Of a stretch of 64,000 nt of DNA, positions 1 to 7,918 are shown one piece after another. Below the pieces are notes generated by a model. That model had not been told where the DNA came from and did no database searches. It saw only the letters and a list, made by a program, of their open reading frames with translations. Source of the stretch: Streptomyces coeruleorubidus (GTDB taxonomy: Bacteria > Actinomycetota > Actinomycetes > Streptomycetales > Streptomycetaceae); the NCBI RefSeq assembly GCF_008705135.1, contig NZ_CP023694.1, positions 806,001 through 870,000 of the forward strand. Reading direction: 5' to 3'. Each line of letters begins with the position of its first letter. Position 1 is the first letter of the stretch. The position numbers were made by a program, and so were the translations under genes.

Positions 1-441
1 CAGGCCGGTCTCGAGGTACGCGGTCGCGCTCCACGGACTGGCGGCTCCCTTGCCGTCCCAGGCCCGGACGCGCCAGAAGTACCGTGTGCCCGCCTCCAGG
101 CCGGGACCTTCGTACCTCACGCCGACCTGACGGCCGGACACCACCTTGCCGGACGACCACACATCGGCGGACCCCGGCCTGCGTCCGACCTGGATCTCGT
201 AGGCCTTCTGCGACGTCGCCCGCCGGGCCGACGCCGACTGCCAGCCGAAGACCGGGTCCTCATCACCGATGCCCAGCGGGTTGACCCGGCCGTTGGCGGT
301 CAGGGCCTTCACGGTGAACGGAGCGTCGGACACTGACGCGGCGGAGGACATGGGCGTCGGCAGGATCGCCACGCTTCCGACTACGGCGAGCACTACGAAG
401 CCTCTGAGGAGCACGTGCAGGACCGAGCGCTTTTCGCCCAT
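1..441 (-). CDS. alpha-L-rhamnosidase (GH78-type), N-terminal part
   Basis: The first 147 residues are in the window and the C-terminus runs off the left edge. Residues 1-33 form a secretion signal: basic start (MGEKR), hydrophobic core (FVVLAVVGSVAIL), then an Ala-rich cleavage zone before SVSDAP. The mature part begins with a beta-sandwich whose wording matches the N-terminal fibronectin-like domain of bacterial alpha-L-rhamnosidases: NPLGIGDEDPVFGW, QKAYEIQVG, then TRYFWRVRAWDGKG and the closing YLETGL. That family hydrolyses terminal alpha-rhamnosides of plant glycosides and polysaccharides. The catalytic (alpha/alpha)6 barrel is not visible, so the assignment rests on this leading domain. 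The LacI-type palindrome just upstream fits sugar-controlled expression. Confidence 0.8.
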   Translation of the reverse strand, partial: MGEKRSVLHVLLRGFVVLAVVGSVAILPTPMSSAASVSDAPFTVKALTANGRVNPLGIGDEDPVFGWQSASARRATSQKAYEIQVGRRPGSADVWSSGKVVSGRQVGVRYEGPGLEAGTRYFWRVRAWDGKGAASPWSATAYLETGL

Positions 442-451
442 GGCAACTCCG

Positions 452-469
452 TTTTGAATCGTTTCAAAC
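452..469. promoter_or_regulatory. LacI-family-type operator upstream of the rhamnosidase gene
   Basis: TTGAATCGTTTCAA (454-467) is a 14-bp near-palindrome around a central CG, with mismatches only at the two positions flanking the inner CG pair. TTGAAnCGnTTCAA is the usual form of LacI-family operators in actinobacteria. It sits about a dozen bases upstream of the rhamnosidase ATG, where a bound repressor would block initiation. No LacI gene is in the window; it may lie beyond the left edge. Confidence 0.6.
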
Positions 470-719
470 ATGCAGGTTGCCGGGACGGTACTGATGTGAC
501 GCCGGACACGTCAAGAGGTAGGGGCGGGTGGATCGGCACATCCCGGGCGGCGTTCAGCCCTGTTCGACCACGGCGGTCGACGACGGGCGTCCCCCCAGGG
601 TCGTTGCCGTCGGCAGCGGCGTACTCCGGTCGTGGTACGCGCGGTGACCGCCGTGGGGCGACGCGAGAACCGACCGCCTTGCAGGAGCCTTGAGGCCTTG
701 AACAACCCGGAGGTGGATC

Positions 720-1658
720 GTGATCGAAGTGAACGACCTCAGTAAGCGGTACGGGGACAAGCTCGCGGTGGACGCGCTCAGCTTCGCCGTGCGTCCTGGT
801 GTGGTGACGGGCTTCCTCGGGCCCAACGGCGCGGGCAAGTCGACGACGATGCGGATGATCATGGGGCTGGACCGGCCGTCGGCCGGGACGGTACGTGTCA
901 ACGGCCGCCCGTACGAGCAGCACGAGGCGCCCTTGGAGACGATCGGGGCACTGCTGGAGGCGAAGGCGATCCACCCGGGACGCTCGGCGTATCACCACCT
1001 GCTGGCCCTCGCGGCGAGCAACGGCATCGGCAGGCGGCGGGTGCTGGAAGTGATCGACATGGTCGGCCTGACGGAGGTGTCCCGCAAGCGGGCGGGTGGG
1101 TTCTCGCTGGGCATGGGGCAGCGGCTGGGCATCGCCTCCGCACTGCTCGGCGACCCGCGGATCGTCATGCTGGACGAGCCGGTCAACGGACTCGATCCCG
1201 AAGGCGTGCTGTGGATCCGCAACCTGTTGAAGGACCTCGCGGACCAGGGGCGGACCGTCTTCGTCTCCTCCCATCTGATGAGCGAGATGGCACTGATCGC
1301 CGAGGACCTCATCGTGATCGGGCGAGGCCGGCTGCTGTCGGCGGGCCCGCTCGCCGACTTCGTCGCGCAGTCCTCCAGCCGCAGCGTACGGGTGCAGTCG
1401 CCGCAGGCCGGGGCCCTGCGGGACCTGCTGGTGGGTGACGGCGTCTCGGTCACCGGCAGCCGGCCCGGTGTCCTGGACGTCCAGGGACTGGAGGCCGCCG
1501 AGATCGGTGAACGCGCCGCTGCCGCCGGGCTGGTGCTGCACGAGCTGTTCGTCCAGGAGGCGTCGCTGGAGGAGGCGTTCATGGAGCTGACCCGTGATGC
1601 CGTCGAATACCACGCCGCCACCTCCGAGTTCGCCACCACCGGAGGGACGAACCGATGA
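720..1658 (+). CDS. ABC transporter ATP-binding protein (ABC-2 exporter)
   Basis: A 312-residue CcmA-type ATPase expected to energise the permease encoded immediately downstream. Visible motifs are Walker A GPNGAGKST (34-42), ABC signature FSLGMGQ (128-134), Walker B IVMLDEP (148-154) and the switch His in SSHLMSE (185). The C-terminal 100 residues are the variable accessory region common in drug, peptide or lantibiotic exporters of this group. The GTG start is preceded by GGAGGTGG. The stop overlaps the permease ATG (ATGA), so the two are translationally coupled. The substrate is unknown; linkage to a kinase/regulator pair suggests defence against a cell-envelope-active compound. Confidence 0.9.
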   Translation: MIEVNDLSKRYGDKLAVDALSFAVRPGVVTGFLGPNGAGKSTTMRMIMGLDRPSAGTVRVNGRPYEQHEAPLETIGALLEAKAIHPGRSAYHHLLALAASNGIGRRRVLEVIDMVGLTEVSRKRAGGFSLGMGQRLGIASALLGDPRIVMLDEPVNGLDPEGVLWIRNLLKDLADQGRTVFVSSHLMSEMALIAEDLIVIGRGRLLSAGPLADFVAQSSSRSVRVQSPQAGALRDLLVGDGVSVTGSRPGVLDVQGLEAAEIGERAAAAGLVLHELFVQEASLEEAFMELTRDAVEYHAATSEFATTGGTNR

Positions 1659-2500
1659 GCACTGCCGCCCTTGACACCCAGGACACACAGAAGACGACCG
1701 GGTCCGCCGGTCGGCACACGGGCGGTCTGCGGGTCACCTTCCCGCGGGTGGTCACCATGGAATGGATCAAGCTGCGGTCGCTGCGCTCGACGCTCTACAC
1801 GCTGACGATCACCGTGGCCCTGGTCATCGGCCTCGGACTGCTGTTCAGCAGCCTGGTCGGCTCGGGGCAGGGCCCCGGGGAGGACGATTTCAGTGACCCG
1901 ACCTCGATCAGCCTGGGCGGGGTGATGCTCGCCTCGCTGGCCGTCGCGGTGCTCGGGGTCCTGATGAGTGCCGGCGAATACGCCACCGGGTCCATCCGCG
2001 CCACGTTGGCCGCGGTCCCGTCACGCCTGCCGGTGCTGTGGGGCAAGGTGCTCGTCTTCGCCGTGGTCAGTTTCGTGCTCATGTTCGTCGCGGCCCTGGG
2101 GGCGTTCCTGGCCGGTCAGTCCGTCCTGTCCTCGCGTGACATGGCCACCGCCGCGCTCTCCGATCCGGGCGTGTTCCGCGCTCTGACCGGCGCGGCGGTC
2201 TACCTCACCGGTGCAGGGCTGATCGGGCTGGCGGTCGGCGTCCTGCTGCGCAACACGGCCGGGGCGATCACCACCGTGGTGGGCGCGCTGTTCGTGCTGC
2301 CGGGTGTGATCCAGCTCCTGCCGAGCAGCTGGAACGACGCCATCGGCCCGTACCTGCCGTCGAACGCGGCGAACGCGTTCATGTCCGTGCAAACGAGCGG
2401 TGACTCGCTGTCGTCGGGGTCCGGGCTGGCGGTGTTCGCCGTGTACCTCGTCGTGCTCCTGGCCGGCGCGGCTATCCTGCTCAAGCGGCGCGACGCGTGA
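1655..2500 (+). CDS. ABC-2 type transporter permease
   Basis: A 281-residue integral membrane protein with about six hydrophobic segments (for example VALVIGLGLLF near 50 and a closing LVVLLAGAAILL before KRRDA). The cytoplasmic N-terminus ends in VVTMEWIKLRSLRST, a signature found just before the first membrane segment in actinobacterial ABC-2 permeases paired with CcmA-like ATPases. It overlaps the upstream ATPase by four bases. The two should form a homodimer-of-heterodimers exporter in the cytoplasmic membrane. The gene is followed after about 110 bases by the sensor kinase, probably in one transcript. Confidence 0.88.
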   Translation: MSTAALDTQDTQKTTGSAGRHTGGLRVTFPRVVTMEWIKLRSLRSTLYTLTITVALVIGLGLLFSSLVGSGQGPGEDDFSDPTSISLGGVMLASLAVAVLGVLMSAGEYATGSIRATLAAVPSRLPVLWGKVLVFAVVSFVLMFVAALGAFLAGQSVLSSRDMATAALSDPGVFRALTGAAVYLTGAGLIGLAVGVLLRNTAGAITTVVGALFVLPGVIQLLPSSWNDAIGPYLPSNAANAFMSVQTSGDSLSSGSGLAVFAVYLVVLLAGAAILLKRRDA

Positions 2501-2608
2501 GCCCGGCTGCCGCGGGCACGCCGCCGACCCCCTCGTACGCCTTCGGGCGTGGAGGCGGGCGGCCGCGTCCCTGCGTAGCGAGGATCCGTACGGAGGAACG
2601 GTGAAGCC

Positions 2609-3877
2609 GTGATCGGACCGGCGTCGCTGCGACGGGTGACCAGCGCCCACCCGCGCCTGCTGGATGCCGCCCTCGCCACTCTCGTGGGCGGTGCGGGCAT
2701 GGTGCCCCTGCTGTTCGGACGCTGGCCCGACGGCGACCGGGCGTCGGGCGCCGACGCCGTCGCCGCCGTGGCCGCGTTCCTGCTGCTGCTGGCGCGCCGC
2801 CGGGCACCGCTGCCCGTCCTGGCGCTGACCGTGCTCGGCGAGGTGGCGTTCACCGTCCTCGCGTCACAGCCGTCGCGGGCTCTCAAGATCACCGTGTTGC
2901 TCGTCATCTACACCGTGGCACGTACGGTCCCCCGGCGGACAGCGCTGATCGTCACAGCGGGCACGGCCCTCGTGCTGTACGCCGTCATCACGTATGCGAT
3001 GGGTTCTGCCTACACCCCGGAGGCCGGCGCGGTGTTCGCCTGGACCGGGATGTTCGCCGCTGTCGGAGGTACCGTGCGCACCTGGCGCGACTACGTCGCT
3101 GCAGTGGAGGAGCGAGTGCTGCGGGCGGAGGCGAGCAAGGAAGCGGAGGCCCGTCGTCGCGTCGCCGAGGAGCGGCTGCGGATCGCCCGGGAACTGCACG
3201 ACGTGATCGCTCATCACATCGCCCTGATCACCATTCAGGCGGGTGTCGCCGGGCACTTCCTGCGTGACCGGCCGGACCAGGCCGACGTGGCGCTCGGCCA
3301 CATCCGCGACGGCGGCCGCACGGTGCTGGACGAACTGGGTTCGCTGCTGCACGTACTACGGCAGTCCGGTGACGAGCCGGACGAGACGCAGCCGGCCGAA
3401 CCCGTGCCCGGCCTGGCCCGGCTCGGAGGGCTCCTCGAATCGCTGACCGCCGCGGGGCTGAGCGTCCGCCACCGGCAGACCGGCCGGCCGCGCCCCCTGC
3501 CGACCGCCGTCGACCTGGCCGCCTACCGCGTCATCCAGGAGGGGCTGACCAACGCGCACAAGCACGGTGCCACCGCCGAGGCCGACCTGCTCGTCGGCTA
3601 CGGGCCCGACGCACTGCGCGTCCGGATCACCAACCTCCTGCACACCCGCCCGTCCCCGGTCCCGGCCGCGGCGGGCACCGGACACGGGCTGACGGGCATG
3701 CGCGAGCGCGCCCACGCGGTCGGCGGCAGCTTCCGTGCCGGAGCGGAACCCGACGGTCGGTTCCGCCTCGACGTGCGTCTGCCGCTGCCCGAAGCCGCAC
3801 CACCGGCCGGCACTGACGCGTCGGACGGGTCCGGCACAATCCTGTACCCGACCGCCGCTGACGGGAGGCAGGGATGA
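2609..3877 (+). CDS. DesK/NarL-type sensor histidine kinase
   Basis: A 422-residue kinase. Residues 20-155 hold several hydrophobic membrane segments with almost no extracellular loop, as in intramembrane-sensing kinases. The HisKA_3 dimerisation helix carries the phosphorylatable His197 in RIARELHDVIAHH. The HATPase domain follows, with an N-box-like region (YRVIQEGLTNAHKHG) and a glycine-rich lid (GTGHGLTGMRERA) near 360-375. The GTG start has an upstream GAGGAA. The stop overlaps the response-regulator ATG. Proximity to the exporter genes suggests that it senses the exported compound or the exporter itself. Confidence 0.9.
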   Translation: MIGPASLRRVTSAHPRLLDAALATLVGGAGMVPLLFGRWPDGDRASGADAVAAVAAFLLLLARRRAPLPVLALTVLGEVAFTVLASQPSRALKITVLLVIYTVARTVPRRTALIVTAGTALVLYAVITYAMGSAYTPEAGAVFAWTGMFAAVGGTVRTWRDYVAAVEERVLRAEASKEAEARRRVAEERLRIARELHDVIAHHIALITIQAGVAGHFLRDRPDQADVALGHIRDGGRTVLDELGSLLHVLRQSGDEPDETQPAEPVPGLARLGGLLESLTAAGLSVRHRQTGRPRPLPTAVDLAAYRVIQEGLTNAHKHGATAEADLLVGYGPDALRVRITNLLHTRPSPVPAAAGTGHGLTGMRERAHAVGGSFRAGAEPDGRFRLDVRLPLPEAAPPAGTDASDGSGTILYPTAADGRQG

Positions 3878-4539
3878 CCATTCGTGTTCTGCTCGCCGAC
3901 GACCAGGCCCTCGTCCGCGCCAGCTTCCGCATGCTCATCGATTCGGAACCGGACCTGGAGGTCGTAGGAGAGGCGGCAACGGGCGGCGAGGCTGTCGGAC
4001 TGGCCCGCAGTACCCGTGCCGATGTCGTGCTGATGGACATCCGGATGCCCGACATGGACGGCCTGGCCGCCACGCGCGCCATCTCGGCGGACGAAGACCT
4101 CGCGGGCGTACGGGTGCTGATCCTGACGACGTTCGAAGCGGACGAGTACGTCTTCCAGGCGCTGCGTGCCGGGGCCAGCGGGTTCCTCGGAAAGGGCGTG
4201 GAACTCTCCGACCTCCTCGAGGCGATCCGGCTGGTGGCCCGAGGAGAGTCGCTGCTGTCGCCCAGGGCGACCAAGGCACTCATCGCCCAGTACCTGACCA
4301 CACCCGACCTGACGAACGCTCCCGCCCCAGAGCTGACGAGCCTGACCGAACGCGAGCGCCAAGTGCTCGTCCTCGTCGCCGCCGGCCTCTCCAACGACGC
4401 CATCGCCGAACAACTGCACGTCTCGCCCTGGACCGCCAAGACCCACGTGAACCGCACCATGACCAAGCTCGGCGTCCGCGACCGCGCCCAGCTCGTCGTG
4501 ATCGCCTACCAGACCGGCTTCGCCCAACCCGGCGCTTGA
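3874..4539 (+). CDS. LuxR/NarL-family response regulator
   Basis: A 221-residue regulator. The receiver domain has the acidic pair Asp9/Asp10 and the phospho-acceptor Asp55 in VVLMDIRMPDMDG. The LuxR-type helix-turn-helix lies near 153-200 (LTERERQVLVLVAAG, then SPWTAKTHVNRTMTKLG). It is translationally coupled to the kinase (ATGA) and should take phosphate from its His197. The most likely targets are its own operon and the ABC exporter genes upstream, as in comparable exporter/kinase/regulator sets; this is inferred from context. No clear operator repeat was identified in the 442-719 upstream region. Confidence 0.92.
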   Translation: MTIRVLLADDQALVRASFRMLIDSEPDLEVVGEAATGGEAVGLARSTRADVVLMDIRMPDMDGLAATRAISADEDLAGVRVLILTTFEADEYVFQALRAGASGFLGKGVELSDLLEAIRLVARGESLLSPRATKALIAQYLTTPDLTNAPAPELTSLTERERQVLVLVAAGLSNDAIAEQLHVSPWTAKTHVNRTMTKLGVRDRAQLVVIAYQTGFAQPGA

Positions 4540-4591
4540 CCGGCCCCACGGAAGTAGTCGTTGAAGACCGGCCGGGCGTTTTCCGCCGACC

Positions 4592-5344
4592 GTGCCGGGG
4601 GACTCGCCGTGTGTGGTCGCGTATGGAGCGGAGCGGCGCGTGCGCGTTCCCGCGCTACGGGCAGGCTGGCTGAGGCAGACGTTCGTCCATTGGGCCTTTC
4701 CGCCGGACGCGGTCCAGGCGCTGCTGCCCGAGGAACTGGTGGTGGACGAGTACGAGGGGTCGGCCTGGGTGGGGCTCACCCCCTTCGTGATGGCGGATGT
4801 GCGCCCTCCCGCGGTGCCCGCCCAGGTGCCCGGGCTCCCGACGTTCGCGGAGACCAACCTGCGGACCTTCGTCCGGCACCGGGACGGCGCGGACGGGCTG
4901 TGGTTCCTGTCCATCGAGGTGGCCTGCCCGCTGATGCTGGCGGCCAGGGCCGTGGGCGCGCCGTACAACCCGGGCAGGCTGAGCGTCTCCCTGAACGGGG
5001 ACGCCGTTGCGTACGCCGGGTCCAGGTGGGTCGGCGAGGCCTCCTACCGCCTGGTGGTCCGGCCCGGTGACCCGATCACGCCCACCGAGCGGGACGTGTG
5101 GCTGACCTCGCGCTGGCGGGCGTACACCCGTCGGCTCGGCATGCTCTGGGAGACGCCGGTCGAACACGAACCCTGGCCGCTGGCCCACGCCGCCGTCGAC
5201 GTGCTCGAGGAGACGCTGACCAGCGCGGCAGGCCTGCCCGCGCCCGCCGCCGAGCCCCTGGTGCACTTCTCGGAGGGGGTGCGGCACGTGCGGCTCGGGG
5301 CGTCGAGGCCGCGCGTCCCGACGCCAGGTCTGTCAGGTGGGTAG
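4592..5344 (+). CDS. DUF2071 (YqjF-like) protein
   Basis: A protein of about 250 residues matching the DUF2071 family: WLRQTFVHWAFPPDAVQALLP near the start, GSAWVGLTPFVM in the middle, and the LGMLWETPVEHEPWPLAHA block toward the C-terminus. These proteins are related in fold to acetoacetate decarboxylase-like barrels, but their biochemical role is not established. The reported GTG start (4592) has a weak ribosome site, and initiation a few codons later is possible. The 3' end overlaps the next gene by eight bases, so the two are probably co-expressed. Confidence 0.75.
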   Translation: MPGDSPCVVAYGAERRVRVPALRAGWLRQTFVHWAFPPDAVQALLPEELVVDEYEGSAWVGLTPFVMADVRPPAVPAQVPGLPTFAETNLRTFVRHRDGADGLWFLSIEVACPLMLAARAVGAPYNPGRLSVSLNGDAVAYAGSRWVGEASYRLVVRPGDPITPTERDVWLTSRWRAYTRRLGMLWETPVEHEPWPLAHAAVDVLEETLTSAAGLPAPAAEPLVHFSEGVRHVRLGASRPRVPTPGLSGG

Positions 5345-5984
5345 CGCCGTGAGCCGCACGCGCGGCACCCGCGGAAGGCACCCGCGGCTGCGCTTCGACG
5401 GCTGGATCGCGGGTGTGGGCACCTCCTCCGGGACGCGCGTCGTGCTGGGGCACTGGCAGCGGTCGCCGTTCGGGCCGTTCAGCGACGTGATGATCGAGCG
5501 GGCCGACGGGGAACGGCTGCTGCTCGCCCCCTCGCACCGGACGGCGGACTTCGTCGGTGACACCTATGGCTTCGACACGGTGCGTGTCGTGCCGGTCGAG
5601 GTGAGCGTCGCGGACGACACCTGGACGGTCGACGCCGGGCCGTTGGAGTTGCACTTCACTGTCGCGCGACGACGGCCGCTGGGCGTTCTCCTGCGGGCCG
5701 TGCCCGGCGTACTCGCCGCCCGCCCGGCATGGGCCGCCCTGACGAACGGGCCCGCCCACCTGCTGCCGACGCAGGTACGGACCCGCGGCCGTACGGGCGC
5801 GCGACGCCGTGAGTGGTACGGCGTACGGGACATGCGGCCGGTCGGCGGGATGTCCGCGGTCTTCGAGGGCCTCGATCTCGGTGTCATGGCACCGGTCGAA
5901 CCGCCCGTGCGCTTCGGGTTCGGTTCGGTGCCCCGGAAACCCACCCTCACCCGGGTCACGACGACGGTGGAGCTGGGCCGGTGA
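5337..5984 (+). CDS. conserved hypothetical protein, DUF2071 neighbour
   Basis: A 215-residue soluble protein of no recognised family. It is rich in beta-type segments (RVVLGHWQRSPFGPFSDVMIE, ERLLLAPSHRTADFVGDTY, WTVDAGPLELHFTVARR) without membrane spans or a signal peptide. A lipocalin-like or barrel fold is plausible but not shown. Overlap with the DUF2071 gene suggests a shared transcript and perhaps a joint role. GTG at 5337 or at 5349 could be the start; the second fits better with the preceding GGTGGG. A 28-bp palindrome follows 15 bases after the stop. Confidence 0.65.
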   Translation: MGSAVSRTRGTRGRHPRLRFDGWIAGVGTSSGTRVVLGHWQRSPFGPFSDVMIERADGERLLLAPSHRTADFVGDTYGFDTVRVVPVEVSVADDTWTVDAGPLELHFTVARRRPLGVLLRAVPGVLAARPAWAALTNGPAHLLPTQVRTRGRTGARRREWYGVRDMRPVGGMSAVFEGLDLGVMAPVEPPVRFGFGSVPRKPTLTRVTTTVELGR

Positions 5985-5999
5985 CCTTCGTTTCCTCAC

Positions 6000-6027
6000 C
6001 GGTTCGGCCGGGTACCCGGCCGAACCG
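6000..6027. repeat. perfect 28-bp palindrome between two genes
   Basis: Half-site CGGTTCGGCCGGGT is followed directly by its exact reverse complement, with no spacer. It sits between the stop at 5984 and the ATG at 6053, overlapping the likely leader of the downstream gene. As RNA it has little loop and no U-run follows, which makes a classical terminator less likely than an operator or a cruciform/attenuator. The function is unassigned. Confidence 0.6.
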
Positions 6028-6052
6028 CGAAGAGAGCGGAAAGGACGCCGGT

Positions 6053-6433
6053 ATGGGCAGAACGAGAGTGCCGGACCGGGCGGACACGGTCGCGGTGGCG
6101 CACGGCCTGTTCAACGTCGTGGGCGGGCTGTGGCCGCTGGTGCATCTGCGCAGCTTCGAGTGGGTCTTCGGGCCCAAGGCCGACGTCTGGCTCCAGATGA
6201 CGACGGGCGGCATGCTGGTCTCGGCCGGCGTCGCACAGCTCGCTGCGGCTCCGGGACCGCAGGGGCCGGTCCAGGCCCGTCGCATCGGTCTCGGCACGGC
6301 CACCACCCTGCTCGCCATCGACCTGATCTACGTGCCCAAGGGGCGGATCCGGCCGACGTACCTCCTGGACGCCGCGATGCAGACGGGATGGATCGCCGCC
6401 TGGCTGCGTTCCGCCCCCAGTGCCAGTCGCTGA
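6053..6433 (+). CDS. small integral membrane protein
   Basis: A 126-residue protein with three to four predicted hydrophobic stretches (VAVAHGLFNVVGGLWPLVHL, GGMLVSAGVAQLAAA, TATTLLAIDLIYV, LLDAAMQTGWIAAWL). I placed the start at the ATG preceded by GGAAAGGA; the reading frame stays open further upstream, but those codons overlap the previous gene and the palindrome. It resembles small uncharacterised actinobacterial membrane proteins; no enzymatic motif is visible. It ends right against the convergent SRPBCC gene, with no spacer for a terminator. Confidence 0.65.
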   Translation: MGRTRVPDRADTVAVAHGLFNVVGGLWPLVHLRSFEWVFGPKADVWLQMTTGGMLVSAGVAQLAAAPGPQGPVQARRIGLGTATTLLAIDLIYVPKGRIRPTYLLDAAMQTGWIAAWLRSAPSASR

Positions 6434-7060
6434 TCAGTGCCAGTCGCTGATCCGGACGTCGTCGGGGGCCGGCCTGCCGCGTCCCGTCTCCGCGAAGTCC
6501 TTGAGGCTCATCAGGAAGGTCGCCCACTTCGTGCTGCAGTGGTGCATGAACTCGACCGGCTCACGCCAGCCCTCGTGCTTGAACAGGACGATCGTGTAGC
6601 CGTCGCGCCGGCTGAGGCTCCAGTCGATCTCGGTCCCGATCCACTCCGCGGGGCCGTCGGTGACGCGCCACCGCACCCGGCCGACGGGGTCGAGCTCCAG
6701 GATCTCCATGTCGAAGCCGCCGACGTCGCCGAAGCGGAACGCCAGCTGACCGCCGACCTCGCTCTTGCCGGTGGTGTCGGTCGTCCACCAGCCGGCGATG
6801 CCCTCGGGCGTGGCGATGGCCCGGTAGACGTCGTCCAGCGGCGCTAGGGCGTGTCCGCAAAGTCCCGCCTGCCTCGCGACGCCCGGCACGCACTCTCGCC
6901 GCACCGGTCGAACACCCGCGTACAACCAGTACGCGGGCGTCCGCCCGGCACGCCGAGAGCACGCACCGAACGCCGCAAGGCCCGCCCTCCGGGCGGACGA
7001 CGGGACTTTACGGACACGCCCTAGGGCGCCGACGCGATGCAGGATGTCGGGCATCTTCAT
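6434..7060 (-). CDS. SRPBCC (AHSA1-like) protein interrupted by an in-frame 59-codon MITE insertion
   Basis: A START/Bet v1-like hydrophobic-pocket protein, 208 residues as read. The family core is clear: APLDDVYRAIATPEGIAGWW, GFDMEILELDPVGRVRWRVT, FKHEGWREPVEFMHHCSTKW and a C-terminal helix. Between residue 12 or so and APLDD there are 59 extra, Arg/Ala-rich residues encoded entirely by a palindromic element. Removing the element with one copy of its duplicated target joins MKMPDILHRVGAL directly to APLDDVY, which is the normal start of this family. No stop is introduced, so a larger product could still be made, but folding and activity are doubtful. The ATG overlaps the ArsR stop, giving one operon. 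Confidence 0.8.
   Translation of the reverse strand: MKMPDILHRVGALGRVRKVPSSARRAGLAAFGACSRRAGRTPAYWLYAGVRPVRRECVPGVARQAGLCGHALAPLDDVYRAIATPEGIAGWWTTDTTGKSEVGGQLAFRFGDVGGFDMEILELDPVGRVRWRVTDGPAEWIGTEIDWSLSRRDGYTIVLFKHEGWREPVEFMHHCSTKWATFLMSLKDFAETGRGRPAPDDVRISDWH
6844..7024. mobile_element. miniature inverted-repeat transposable element (MITE) inside the SRPBCC gene
   Basis: The two ends are 24-bp inverted repeats starting CTAGGGCGTGTCCG and continuing to AAAGTCCCG, with one C/T difference. The outermost CTAG (or its central TA) is present on both sides, as expected for target duplication by IS5-type (CTAG) or IS630/Tc1-type (TA) transposases. The net insertion is 177 bp, exactly 59 codons. 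The centre has its own hairpin: CCCGCGTAC, five-base loop, GTACGCGGG (about 6915-6937). No transposase is encoded, so it must be mobilised in trans. A solo end of the same family is at 46397. Confidence 0.85.
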
Positions 7061-7407
7061 TCTCCTTCGGTGTGGTCGCGGCTGCGTTCGATCGTCTCCG
7101 CGATGTGCTTGATCCGGCGCAGCCGGGCGTCCCAGGACGTGCCGACCGCGGCCAGTTGCGCGGCCGCGCGGGCGAGTTGTGCCTCGTCGACCCGGTAGCG
7201 CCGCTCGCGGCCGGCCGGCTCGGCACGAACCAGCCCGACCCGGTCGAGGACGGCGAGGTGTTTGGACACGGCCTGCCGGGTGAGGGGCAGGCCGGCGCTG
7301 AGCGAGGTGGCCGTTCCGGCTCCGGACGCGAGGAGCAGGTCGATCAGCGTGCGCCGGGTGGGGTCACCGATCGCCGACCACAGTTCGTCGTCGACCGGCG
7401 TGCTCAT
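7057..7407 (-). CDS. ArsR-family transcriptional regulator
   Basis: A 116-residue winged-helix repressor. The core reads LWSAIGDPTRRTLIDLLLASG, then the recognition region LPLTRQAVSKHLAVLDRVGLV and the wing PAGRERRYRVD. No metal-binding Cys motif (such as ELCVCDL) is present, in line with the ArsR subgroup genetically paired with AHSA1/SRPBCC proteins, which respond to organic ligands or act with their partner. The gene is sandwiched between two SRPBCC genes with four-base overlaps on both sides. It most likely represses this operon from the two GCAAC-N5-GTTGC sites upstream. Confidence 0.9.
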   Translation of the reverse strand: MSTPVDDELWSAIGDPTRRTLIDLLLASGAGTATSLSAGLPLTRQAVSKHLAVLDRVGLVRAEPAGRERRYRVDEAQLARAAAQLAAVGTSWDARLRRIKHIAETIERSRDHTEGE

Positions 7408-7862
7408 GGAGTCGACACCAGTCGCGCGATGTACGCGCCCAGCCGGGGGATGTAGTGGTCCCAGCCGCTCACGTGATCGCGGTACTGCTCCTCGAGAACG
7501 GCGATCTCCCAGCCCATCTCGCGGAACCCGGTCTCGGTCATCAGCACCCGGGTCCCCTGCTCCGTCGGCACCAGGTCGAAGGTGACCAGCAACGAGTCCC
7601 CGCGACGTTCGGCGTCGGTGTAGCACCACCTGAACGAGAACCGCGACGGCGGGTCGACCTCGACGACGGTGAGCGCGACGGTCATCGTGTCGCCGGTCGT
7701 CTCGTCCCGCCAGAAGAGCTCACCAGGCGCTCCCGCGACGGACTTGAAGCGGGCGTCGTCCGGCCACCACTCCCGCATGTGCTCCGGCCAGCTGACGACC
7801 TCGAAGACCACCTCCGGTGGTGCGTCGACGTGGATCTCGCGCTCGATGCTGCCGTACTCCAT
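7404..7862 (-). CDS. SRPBCC (AHSA1/activator of Hsp90 homologue 1-like) protein
   Basis: A 152-residue single-domain START-like protein: MEYGSIEREIHVDAPPEVVFEVV opens the fold, FSFRWCYTDA and LLVTFDLVPTEQGTRVLMTETGF form the central sheet, and the long C-terminal helix ends RLGAYIARLVSTP. Members bind hydrophobic ligands in a cavity, and the ligand is unknown. It is the first gene of a three-gene unit with ArsR and the second, MITE-interrupted SRPBCC gene. The two tandem inverted repeats directly upstream indicate repression by the ArsR protein. Confidence 0.85.
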   Translation of the reverse strand: MEYGSIEREIHVDAPPEVVFEVVSWPEHMREWWPDDARFKSVAGAPGELFWRDETTGDTMTVALTVVEVDPPSRFSFRWCYTDAERRGDSLLVTFDLVPTEQGTRVLMTETGFREMGWEIAVLEEQYRDHVSGWDHYIPRLGAYIARLVSTP

Positions 7863-7876
7863 TGCCCGAACCCTTT

Positions 7877-7893
7877 CGCAACCTTTAGTTGCG
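7877..7893. promoter_or_regulatory. proximal ArsR-type operator
   Basis: CGCAAC-N5-GTTGCG, six-base arms with a five-base spacer, lies 15 bases upstream of the SRPBCC ATG. The same arms and spacer recur at 7919-7941, so the two sites likely bind one regulator, most simply the ArsR protein of this operon. Confidence 0.6.
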
Positions 7894-7918
7894 TATCAGA
7901 GTACGGCAGCAGGCGTTT

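Noticed and set aside
393..1688. 431-residue minus-strand frame over the ABC ATPase
   Set aside because: The plus strand encodes all ABC ATPase motifs; the minus frame has no family features and would overlap the rhamnosidase start.
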